From assembly GCF_015351235.1 (NCBI RefSeq), contig NZ_JADKSJ010000001.1, forward strand, positions 1,629,668 to 1,693,667: 64,000 nt of DNA, in the 5' to 3' direction. The position numbers were made by a program, and so were the translations under genes. Of this stretch, positions 27,318-34,598 are shown piece after piece (the stretch's first letter is position 1; the number at the start of each line of letters is the position of its first letter). Below the pieces are notes generated by a model. The model was not told where the DNA came from and did no database searches. It saw nothing but the letters and a program-made list of their open reading frames with translations. The DNA is from Plantibacter sp. VKM Ac-2880. Its GTDB lineage: Bacteria; Actinomycetota; Actinomycetes; Actinomycetales; Microbacteriaceae.

Positions 27318-28478
27318 TCAGCTCGTGCTGACGCCCAGGCGCCGTCCGGCCAGGCCACGTGGACGGGCCGCGAGCTGCCCCGCCAGACGGAGGATCTCGG
27401 CGGCCGCCGGATCCGCCGGGTCCGAGAGCACGACCGGTCGTCCGGCGTCGCCGCCCTGCCGGAGCGTGACGCTCAGTGGGACGGAGGCGAGTAGCGGTAC
27501 CGGTTCGGTCTGACCGACCGAGAGCCGTGTGGCGAGTGCCTCGCCGCCACCGGTGCCGAACAACGGCAGGATGCTGCCGTCGGGCTGTGGAAGGCCGGCC
27601 ATGTTCTCGATGACGCCGTACACGCGTTGGCCGGTCTGTCGCGCCACCACCCCGCTGCGCTCCGCGACCTCGGCGGCGGCGGGTTGCGGCGTCGTGACGA
27701 CGAGCACCTCGGCGTGCGGGAGCAACTGGCCGATCGAGATCGCGACGTCCCCCGTGCCCGGCGGGAGGTCGAGCAACAGGACGTCGAGGTCGCCGAAGAA
27801 CACGTCCGTGAGGAACTGCTGGATCGTGCGATGGAGCATCGGCCCGCGCCAGGCGACGGCGACGGCGGTGGTCCCGTCGGTCGGCGCGTCGATGAACATG
27901 CCGATCGACACGACCTTCACGCCGTGCGCGACGGGCGGAAGGATCATGTCACCGACCTGGGTCGGCTTCACGGCGACGCCGTTCTCGACGAGGCCCAGCA
28001 GGCCCGGGATGGAGAAGCCGTGGACGTCGGCGTCGACGAGCCCCACCCGCAGGCCGCGGGCGGCGAGGGCGACGGCCAGGTTGGCGGTCACCGTGGACTT
28101 GCCGACGCCACCCTTGCCGCTTGTGACCGCGTACACCCGCGTCAGTGAATCCGGGCCGAACGGGACGCCGCGCGCACCGCGTCCGCCCCGGAGCCGATCG
28201 GTCAGGGCCTGCCGTTCCGCCGTGGACATCACCTGGACGTCCACCGCGACCCGCCTCACGCCGGGCGTCGACGCGGCGGCCTCGCGGACGTCGCGTTCGA
28301 TGCTCGTCGCCGCCGGGCACCCCACGATCGTGAGTTTGATCGTGATGTCGGCCGCGCCCTGATCGTCGACGTCGATCGAACCGACCATGTCGAGTTCGGT
28401 GATCGGCTTGCGGATCTCGGGGTCGATGACCCGCCCGAGCGCGGTCCTGATCCGGTCGGCGAGCTCCGCGTCAGCCAC
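27318..28478 (-). CDS. mrp: Mrp/ApbC family iron-sulfur cluster carrier ATPase
   Basis: A 386-residue P-loop NTPase that carries or transfers Fe-S clusters. An N-terminal MIP18/DUF59 domain (residues 1-85, with VIDPEIRKPITELDMVG and GCPAATSIERDV) precedes the ATPase domain with the deviant Walker A SGKGGVGKST (residue about 120), a DADVHGFSIPGLLG motif and DLPPGTGD. The usual CxxC near the C-terminus of ApbC proteins is not obvious. The GTG start overlaps the DUF1003 stop by eight bases, so it is the last gene of a three-gene operon. Confidence 0.93.
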   Translation of the reverse strand: MADAELADRIRTALGRVIDPEIRKPITELDMVGSIDVDDQGAADITIKLTIVGCPAATSIERDVREAAASTPGVRRVAVDVQVMSTAERQALTDRLRGGRGARGVPFGPDSLTRVYAVTSGKGGVGKSTVTANLAVALAARGLRVGLVDADVHGFSIPGLLGLVENGVAVKPTQVGDMILPPVAHGVKVVSIGMFIDAPTDGTTAVAVAWRGPMLHRTIQQFLTDVFFGDLDVLLLDLPPGTGDVAISIGQLLPHAEVLVVTTPQPAAAEVAERSGVVARQTGQRVYGVIENMAGLPQPDGSILPLFGTGGGEALATRLSVGQTEPVPLLASVPLSVTLRQGGDAGRPVVLSDPADPAAAEILRLAGQLAARPRGLAGRRLGVSTS

Positions 28479-29013
28479 GCCGACGCTCTGGCCCGTCGTG
28501 CTCGGGCTGATCGGCGCGGTCCCGGTCCAACTCCTCGAGCAGGGAACGCAGCTCGGCGCGGATGAAGTCCTTCGACGCCATGTCCTTGAGCGCCAGGCGC
28601 AGCGCGACGACCTCGCGGGCGAGGTACTCGGTGTCGGCGAGGTTGCGCTCGGACCGCTGACGGTCCTGTTCGATCTGCACGCGGTCGCGGTCGTCCTGAC
28701 GGTTCTGGGCGAGCAGGATGAGCGGCGCGGCGTAGGACGCCTGGAGGGACAGCACCAGGGTCAGCGCGACGAAGCCGATGTCGACGGAGTCGAACCGCAG
28801 CGACATCGGGCCGTACGTGTTCCAGGCGATCCAGAGGATGACGAAGAGGGTCAGGCCGACGAGGAACCAGGGCGTCCCCATCGCCCGGGCGATCCACTCG
28901 GTGAACCGGCCGAAGCGGTCGCGCGAGGCGGGCGCGCGCCGGATGGAACGGACGGAGCTGCGCAGCCCCTTGGGCGCGTCGAGTCGGACTTCATTGCGGG
29001 GAGCTCGTGCCAC
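28471..29013 (-). CDS. DUF1003 membrane protein
   Basis: A 180-residue protein with two transmembrane segments around residues 48-70 and 80-102 (ending in the family's SLQASYAAPLILLAQNRQDDRDR) and a coiled-coil-like charged tail. DUF1003 proteins accompany MgtE-like and Mrp genes in actinobacteria; function unknown. The start is GTG within the end of the upstream gene (23-base overlap), and its stop overlaps mrp. Confidence 0.88.
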   Translation of the reverse strand: MARAPRNEVRLDAPKGLRSSVRSIRRAPASRDRFGRFTEWIARAMGTPWFLVGLTLFVILWIAWNTYGPMSLRFDSVDIGFVALTLVLSLQASYAAPLILLAQNRQDDRDRVQIEQDRQRSERNLADTEYLAREVVALRLALKDMASKDFIRAELRSLLEELDRDRADQPEHDGPERRRG

Positions 29014-30304
29014 GACCTGCCCTCCTTCCGTTCGATCCGATGCGCTGTTCCGCAGCCGGGAGTTCGTCGTTCTCGTCGATGCTCCGCCAGTCGTCGGGGA
29101 GGAGGTAGTCGAGCACGTCGTCGATCGTCACGACCCCGAGCAGCCGATGCTGCTCGTCCACGACGGGGACCTGGACGAGGTTGTAGCTCGCGAGGATGCG
29201 CGAGACCTCGGCGGCCGAGGTGCGGACCCCCACCGGATCGAGACTCTGGTCGAGCAGGGTGCCGAGCCGCTCGTGCGGCGGGTACCGGAGCATCCGTTGG
29301 AAATGGACCATGCCGAGGAATCTGCCCGTGGGCGACTCGTACGGCGGCAGCGTGATGCAGACCCCGGCGGCCAGAGCGGGGGCCAGCTCGGAGCGCCGAA
29401 TGGACGCCAGAGCCTCGGCGACCGTCGCGTCGGCCGAGAGGATGATCGGTTCGGTCGTCATGAGCCCACCCGCGGTCTCCGGGTCGAACCGGAGCAGCAT
29501 GCGGACGTCCTCGGCCTCCTCCGGCTCCATGAGCTCGAGGAGGTGTTCACCGCGATCCTCGGGGAGCTGGGCGATGAGATCGGCCGCGTCGTCTGGTTGC
29601 ATCTGGTCGAGGACGTCGGCGGCGCGATCGTCGTCGAGTTGCGCCAGGATGTGCACCTGGTCGGTCTCGGGCATCTCCTCGAGGACGTCGGCGAGCCGGT
29701 CGTCGGACAGCTCCTCGGCGACCTCGATCATCCGGTCGCGCGGCAGATCGAGGAGCGTGTTGGCGAGGTCCGCCGGCTTCAGATCGGCGTAGGTCGCGAT
29801 CAGCTGCTCGGCCGACTGCGCCTCACCGAGTTCCTGCTCCTCCCGCAGTTCGTTCCAAGTGGCGAAGGTCGTCGGACCCTTGACGAAGGGTGAGGCCGTG
29901 GTCTTCGGGCGTCGGACGAAGAGTTGCGACACCTGCCACTCGCCTGGCCCCTGCTCCTCGATCGCGACGTCCTCGATCGTCGCCTCCTCGCCGTTCGCCC
30001 GGAAGACGACGCGTCGTCCGAAGAGTTCGGCGATCACCCGGACCTCACCGCCGCGCTGTTCGAACCTGCGGACGTTGATGAGGCCGGTGGTGATGATCTG
30101 ACCGGCACCGATGCTCGTGACGCGTCCGATGGAGACGAAGACGCGTCGTTTGCCCGGAATCTCCACGATCAGGCCGACGACGCGCGGGGACTTCCCGGTG
30201 CGGTAGACGACGAGCACGTCCCGGACCTTACCGACACGATCGCCCGCGGGGTCGAAGACGGTGCACCCGGCGAGCCTGGCGACGAACACTCTGGTTGCAC
30301 TCAC
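28991..30304 (-). CDS. Soluble MgtE-N/CBS protein with PRC-barrel domain
   Basis: A 437-residue protein with an N-terminal PRC-barrel-like domain (residues about 4-120), an MgtE intracellular N-domain made of repeated helical units (EELSDDRLADVLEEM, LDDDRAADVLDQM, QLPEDRGEHLLELM) and a tandem CBS pair (RFDPETAGGLMTTEPI to LDYLLPDDW). The magnesium channel domain of MgtE is missing, so it is probably a cytosolic sensor or regulator, not a transporter. I recall an Rv1232c-like protein in the same context. First gene of the operon with DUF1003 and mrp. Start GTG 30304. Confidence 0.88.
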   Translation of the reverse strand: MSATRVFVARLAGCTVFDPAGDRVGKVRDVLVVYRTGKSPRVVGLIVEIPGKRRVFVSIGRVTSIGAGQIITTGLINVRRFEQRGGEVRVIAELFGRRVVFRANGEEATIEDVAIEEQGPGEWQVSQLFVRRPKTTASPFVKGPTTFATWNELREEQELGEAQSAEQLIATYADLKPADLANTLLDLPRDRMIEVAEELSDDRLADVLEEMPETDQVHILAQLDDDRAADVLDQMQPDDAADLIAQLPEDRGEHLLELMEPEEAEDVRMLLRFDPETAGGLMTTEPIILSADATVAEALASIRRSELAPALAAGVCITLPPYESPTGRFLGMVHFQRMLRYPPHERLGTLLDQSLDPVGVRTSAAEVSRILASYNLVQVPVVDEQHRLLGVVTIDDVLDYLLPDDWRSIDENDELPAAEQRIGSNGRRAGRGTSSPQ

Positions 30305-30311
30305 GCCTACT

Positions 30312-30317
30312 AACCTA
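30312..30317 (-). promoter_or_regulatory. Candidate -10 box for the MgtE-N/CBS operon, leaderless type
   Basis: On the minus strand TAGGTT ends seven bases before the GTG start. Confidence 0.45.
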
Positions 30318-30372
30318 CCCGCCGGTGGCCTGCCAGGAGGGACCCCTCGGGGTGGGATGAGAGGATAGGGGT

Positions 30373-30876
30373 ATGAGTGATCCGCGACAGTTCGGCCGCA
30401 AGGGCGCCCCGGCGCTCGGTGTCATCCCGCGAGGCGAGACGGTGGCCAGCTACGACAGCTACGAGTCCGCGCAGGCCGCGATCTCGTCCCTCGCCCACAC
30501 CGACTTCCCGGTCAAGGAGATCTCGATCGTGGGCAGCGACCTGAAGAGCGTCGAACGCGTGACCGGGCGGCTCAGCTACGGGCGTGCCGCGGGCGCCGGA
30601 GCAGTCAGCGGTGCCTGGCTCGGTCTGTTCCTCGGACTCGTCCTCGTCATCTTCAACCCGGAGACGAACCTCATGCTGCTCGGCGCGGCGGTGCTCATGG
30701 GTGCCGCGTTCGGCATGCTGTTCGGCATCGTCTCCTACTCGGTGACGCGGAAGCGTCAGGAGTACACCTCGGCCACCCTCGTCATCGCCACGCGGTACGA
30801 CCTCGTCGTGGGTGACGAACTCGCGAACCGGGCGCGCAACCTGCTCGAGCGCGGCCCGGCGTCCGACGCGGGCTGA
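30373..30876 (+). CDS. YflT/general-stress-like membrane protein
   Basis: A 167-residue protein. The N-terminal half (ASYDSYESAQAAISSLAHTDFPVKEISIVG) is the general stress protein 17M-like (PF11181) fold, followed by two transmembrane segments (about residues 76-96 and 98-120) and a hydrophilic tail. Function unknown; homologues in actinobacteria carry the same extra hairpin of helices. It is transcribed opposite to the MgtE-N operon from a shared control region of about 70 bases. Confidence 0.82.
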   Translation: MSDPRQFGRKGAPALGVIPRGETVASYDSYESAQAAISSLAHTDFPVKEISIVGSDLKSVERVTGRLSYGRAAGAGAVSGAWLGLFLGLVLVIFNPETNLMLLGAAVLMGAAFGMLFGIVSYSVTRKRQEYTSATLVIATRYDLVVGDELANRARNLLERGPASDAG

Positions 30877-30919
30877 CCCCACGGCGTCGGACGTCGAGCC
30901 GCCGGGCGACCAGCGGGCC

Positions 30920-32317
30920 TCAGCGGGCGAGCCAGGCCTCGACCTCGTCGGCGGTGCGCGGGATGCCTGCGGACAGGTTCTCCGCGCCGTCCTCGGTCAC
31001 GAGGATGTCGTCCTCGATCCGGACGCCGATGCCCCGGTACTCCTCGGGCACCGTGAGGTCGTCGACCTGGAAGTACAGCCCGGGCTCGATCGTGAACACC
31101 ATGCCCGGTTCGACGATCGCGTCGGCGTACATCTCGCGCCGCGCCTGGGCGCAGTCGTGCACATCCGTCCCGAGGTGGTGGCTCGTGCCGTGGACCATGT
31201 ACCGCCGGTGCTGCTCGTTCTCCTTGAGCAGCGCCTCCTCCGCGCTCACGGGGAGCAGTCCCCACTCGGCCGTCTTACGGGCGATGACAGCCATCGCCGC
31301 AGCGTGCACCTCGCGGAACCGGATGCCGGGGCGGACGATGGCGAAGGCTTCGTCCGCGGCCTCGCGGACGGCTTCGTACACTCGACGCTGCACCTCGGTG
31401 AAGGTACCCGAGACCGGGATGGTCCGGGTGATGTCCGCCGTGTAGTAGCTGTCGAGCTCCACGCCGGCGTCGATCAGGATGAGGTCGCCCGGGAGGACCC
31501 GTCCGTCGTTCCGTGTCCAGTGGAGGATGCAGGCGTGGGGCCCTGCGGCGGCGATGGTCTCGTAGCCCACGCCGTTCCCGTCCGCACGGGCGCGACCCGC
31601 GAAGACGCCCTCGACGATGCGCTCGCCGCGCTCGTGTGCGAGCACCTTGGGCAGCTCGGCGATGACGTCGTCGAACCCTCTCGCGGTCGCATCGACAGCG
31701 AGACGCATCTGGGCGATCTCGTACCGGTCCTTCACGAGGCGCATCTCGGAGACCGCCCGCGTGAGGTCGGCGTCGACGTCGACCGTGAGGTCGGCCGCGT
31801 CAGCGTGGAACGCCGAGAGGTCTGCCGTCTCGACCGCGAGGTCGGCGGCCACCTGGGCCAGTGACGGACGGGCTCCGATCCAGAACTCGCCGATGGCGGC
31901 GTTCGTGTAGAACTCGTCGGTGTCGCGTCCGGCCCGCTCCCGGAAGTACAACGTCGCGGTGTGGCCGGACTCCTCCGGGTCGAGGACGAGCACGCTGTCC
32001 GGCTCGGCGTCCGCGGCCCAGCCCGTGTAGTACGAGAAGGCCGAGTGCGCCCGGTACAGGTAGTCGGTGTCGTTCGAGCGCTGCTTCATCCCACCCGCGG
32101 GGAGGACGAGGCGCTGACCGGGGAACAGCGCCGAGAGCCGGTCGCGACGGGCCGCGGCGAGGCTCGCCGTCTCGCGTGGTTCCGGAAGGACCTCGGGGCG
32201 CTCGGCCCAACCGGTGCCGATGAACGCGCGGAAGCCCTCTGACCAGGCGGCCGCCCGGTTGGAGGTCGCCTCGGTCTGGACGGTGTTCGAACTGGATGTG
32301 TCTGCGGAAGTCGCCAT
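30920..32317 (-). CDS. pepP: Xaa-Pro aminopeptidase PepP (M24B)
   Basis: A 465-residue metalloaminopeptidase that removes N-terminal residues preceding proline. An N-terminal aminopeptidase P domain (residues about 45-185, with LPAGGMKQRSNDTDYLYRA) precedes the pita-bread domain, with the ligands in LIDAGVELDSYYTADITRT (two Asp), GTSHHLGTDVHD (His), TIEPGLY (Glu) and GIGVRIEDD (Glu). Start ATG 32317 gives a Ser/Thr-rich short leader without signal peptide; the frame is open 243 codons further upstream in antisense to the next gene. All metal ligands are present. Confidence 0.93.
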   Translation of the reverse strand: MATSADTSSSNTVQTEATSNRAAAWSEGFRAFIGTGWAERPEVLPEPRETASLAAARRDRLSALFPGQRLVLPAGGMKQRSNDTDYLYRAHSAFSYYTGWAADAEPDSVLVLDPEESGHTATLYFRERAGRDTDEFYTNAAIGEFWIGARPSLAQVAADLAVETADLSAFHADAADLTVDVDADLTRAVSEMRLVKDRYEIAQMRLAVDATARGFDDVIAELPKVLAHERGERIVEGVFAGRARADGNGVGYETIAAAGPHACILHWTRNDGRVLPGDLILIDAGVELDSYYTADITRTIPVSGTFTEVQRRVYEAVREAADEAFAIVRPGIRFREVHAAAMAVIARKTAEWGLLPVSAEEALLKENEQHRRYMVHGTSHHLGTDVHDCAQARREMYADAIVEPGMVFTIEPGLYFQVDDLTVPEEYRGIGVRIEDDILVTEDGAENLSAGIPRTADEVEAWLAR

Positions 32318-32358
32318 GGTTCCATTGTCGCACCGGGACCGAGGCGCCGGTCCGTCGG

Positions 32359-33396
32359 TCAGCGTGAGGACCTGGGGAGCAGGGTCGCGACCACCGGGCG
32401 GTGGTCGCTGCCCGTGCCGTCGACGTCGGTCAGCACATGGGCCGACACGGACACCCATGTCGGACTGGCCATCACGTGGTCGATCGGCGCGCCGAGGACG
32501 GCGGGCAGCTCTGTCGGCCAGGTGCCGAGCCCTGCGGCGGCGTCCGCTGCCGCGGCGTCGTCGCAGTCGCCCAGGTCGCCGTCGCCTCGCAGACCGGCCA
32601 GGTGGTCGAGCGTCGCGTTGAAGTCGCCCGCCATGATGACGTCGGTGCCGGCGACGCAGCGACCCGCGAGGTCGGCGAGCTCCGCTCGCCAGTCGTCGAG
32701 CCTGCTCGGCAGCGGAGCCGTCGTGTGGACGGCGACGAGTGTCGGCCCACGCCCGAGGACCGGGTCCGCGATGAGGGTCTCCGAGTCCTCGATGGCCGTC
32801 GACCCGTTCGCGGAGGGGGCGCGGACCGCGTACTCGCCGAGCCCGGTGCTCACGAGCAGGCTCGTCCCGTGGGCGTCCGATGCCGTCGAATGCGCCACCA
32901 TGGGTCGGCCGGAGGCGGTCATCGCGGCTGCCACCGCACCGGCGGCTGCGGCGGAGGTCTCCGGCAAGGACACGACGTCGGCGCCTTCGCGGACCGCGAT
33001 GGCCGCGATCGTGCCCGGGTCGACCGCGTCGCCCAAGGTGTTCCACGCCAGAACGGTGACCTGGTCGGCGAGGTCGGTCGCCTCACCCGCGACCATCCGG
33101 TCGTCGATGCCTCGACTCGCGGTGACGACGGCACCGGTCACCGAGACGGCGGCGAGCGCCGAGGCGAGCACGAAGGGGAGCACCCGGCGGGATCCCCGCA
33201 GCAGGACCCCCACGACGACGGCCAGGAGTGCTGCGCCCGCCGCCAGGATCGCGAGCAACAGCCGGAACGCGCTCAGCTGGACGATGATCTGCGTCTGCTC
33301 CAGACCGAACAGGCCGGGAAGGATGGCGACGCCGAGCAGGACCGTGACCGCTGTCGCGATCACGGCCGCGATGACGCCACCGACGGTCTTCAGCAT
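32359..33396 (-). CDS. Membrane-anchored endonuclease/exonuclease/phosphatase-fold protein
   Basis: A 345-residue protein with three N-terminal transmembrane segments (residues about 5-30, 40-65 and 70-92) and an extracytoplasmic EEP domain. Recognisable motifs are AWNTLGDAVDP, VVSLPETSA (the usual Glu), MAGDFNATLDH (Asp/Asn) and a final GSDHRPVVA (catalytic Asp-His). The family includes phosphodiesterases and nucleases; the substrate is unknown. ATG 33396 has a TACGCT box seven bases upstream and no Shine-Dalgarno. Confidence 0.85.
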   Translation of the reverse strand: MLKTVGGVIAAVIATAVTVLLGVAILPGLFGLEQTQIIVQLSAFRLLLAILAAGAALLAVVVGVLLRGSRRVLPFVLASALAAVSVTGAVVTASRGIDDRMVAGEATDLADQVTVLAWNTLGDAVDPGTIAAIAVREGADVVSLPETSAAAAGAVAAAMTASGRPMVAHSTASDAHGTSLLVSTGLGEYAVRAPSANGSTAIEDSETLIADPVLGRGPTLVAVHTTAPLPSRLDDWRAELADLAGRCVAGTDVIMAGDFNATLDHLAGLRGDGDLGDCDDAAAADAAAGLGTWPTELPAVLGAPIDHVMASPTWVSVSAHVLTDVDGTGSDHRPVVATLLPRSSR

Positions 33397-33403
33397 TCGC
33401 GCC

Positions 33404-33409
33404 AGCGTA
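33404..33409 (-). promoter_or_regulatory. Candidate -10 box for the EEP-fold gene, leaderless type
   Basis: On the minus strand TACGCT ends seven bases before the ATG. Confidence 0.45.
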
Positions 33410-33448
33410 GGCGAGCGGTCTGGGAGTCACCGGAGGACGAGCTGCGAC

Positions 33449-33454
33449 TAGGGT
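33449..33454 (+). promoter_or_regulatory. Candidate -10 box for the PHP gene, leaderless type
   Basis: TAGGGT ends six bases before the GTG at 33461; the same hexamer and spacing occurs at 36283. Confidence 0.5.
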
Positions 33455-33460
33455 GGAACC

Positions 33461-34333
33461 GTGGTGAGCGCTCGAGACATGCACGGTCCCGCCGATCTGC
33501 ACACGCACTCGAGTGTCTCGGACGGCACGGAGACGCCGACGCAGCTCATGCGCGCGGCCGGTGCCGCGGGGCTCGGCACCATCGCCCTCACGGACCACGA
33601 CTCCACCGCCGGCTGGGCCGAGGCCTCCGTCGAGTCGCGTCGGCAGGGCATCACCCTGCTCCCCGGCATGGAACTCAGCACCCGGTACGAGTGGCGGAGC
33701 GTCCACCTGCTCGCCTACCTCATCGACCCGCTCAACGGCGACCTCCTCCAGGAGACCGCCAAGATCAGGGAGTCCCGCCTGCGCCGGGCCGAGGCCATCG
33801 TGGCTCGGATCGGCGGCGACTACCCGCTCTCCTGGGCCGACGTCCTCGCGCAGACCCGAGAGGGTGCGACGGTCGGCCGACCGCACATCGCCGACGCGCT
33901 CATCGCCCTCGGGATCGTGGCGGACCGGGGCGAGGCCTTCGACGGCATCCTGCACCCCCGCACCGGCTATTACGCGCCGCACTACGCCCCGGACCCGCTC
34001 ACCGCAGTGCGGTTGGTCCGTGCCGCCGGCGGCGTCCCGGTCATCGCCCACCCGGTTCCCGCCGGTCGTGATCGCATGCTGCCCGAGCCGTACTTCCGCG
34101 AACTGGCCGACGCGGGCTTGTTCGGCCTGGAGATCGAGCATCGCGAGAACACCGAGGAGGGCAAGGTCGTCGTGCGGCGGATCGCCTCCGAGCTCGGTCT
34201 CGTCGCCACCGGCTCGAGCGACTACCACGGGACGGGGAAACCGAACCGTCTCGGGGAGAACACGACCGACATGGACGTCGTCCGGCGCATCGTCGACGAG
34301 GCCACCGGCTCGGAACCCGTCCTGCCGAACTGA
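33461..34333 (+). CDS. PHP-domain phosphoesterase (RNase AM/YciV type)
   Basis: A 290-residue metal-dependent phosphoesterase. PHP motifs are present in order: ADLHTHSSVSDG, ALTDHDST, GMELST, VIAHPVP and GSSDYHG, all with expected His/Asp ligands. YciV-type members act as 5'-3' exoribonucleases or 3',5'-nucleoside bisphosphate phosphatases; the exact activity here is inferred. Start GTG 33461 is supported by the -10 box six bases upstream; GTG 33464 and ATG 33479 are alternatives. Confidence 0.9.
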   Translation: MVSARDMHGPADLHTHSSVSDGTETPTQLMRAAGAAGLGTIALTDHDSTAGWAEASVESRRQGITLLPGMELSTRYEWRSVHLLAYLIDPLNGDLLQETAKIRESRLRRAEAIVARIGGDYPLSWADVLAQTREGATVGRPHIADALIALGIVADRGEAFDGILHPRTGYYAPHYAPDPLTAVRLVRAAGGVPVIAHPVPAGRDRMLPEPYFRELADAGLFGLEIEHRENTEEGKVVVRRIASELGLVATGSSDYHGTGKPNRLGENTTDMDVVRRIVDEATGSEPVLPN

Positions 34334-34354
34334 CCCCCCGGCGCGTCCGGAGTG

Positions 34355-34469
34355 CCCTTCGACAGGCTCAGGGACCGGTGGTGTTCCGGCAGGGCATCTT
34401 CCGTCCACTCAGGTGGAGCGGGGTGTTCCGATCGGACGTCTCCCGGGCACTGAGCTTGTCGAAGCGCCC
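34355..34469. repeat. Pair of inverted copies of the dispersed palindromic repeat
   Basis: CCCTTCGACAGGCTCAGGG at about 34355-34373 and the related, inverted CACTGAGCTTGTCGAAGCG at about 34448-34466 face each other across some 70 bases of non-coding DNA. Each is a small palindrome and the pair could fold into a longer stem. The first is the reverse complement of the repeat at 22407-22425. This occupies most of the gap between the PHP gene and the helicase terminator; no gene is seen here. Confidence 0.75.
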
Positions 34470-34548
34470 ACGGGGCTCTCGTTGATCCAAGGAGGCGCCG
34501 ATCGAGATGCCCACGGCGGCGCCGCAGCGTCGAGCGCAACGCTCGCGA

Positions 34549-34592
34549 CATGCAGAACGCCCGCACCCGGAAGGGCGCGGGCGTTCTGCATG
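34549..34592 (-). terminator. Strong hairpin terminator for the helicase gene
   Basis: A perfect 16-bp stem (34549-34564 against 34577-34592) with a 12-base loop lies just beyond the helicase stop. Confidence 0.85.
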
Positions 34593-34598
34593 ACGGAT

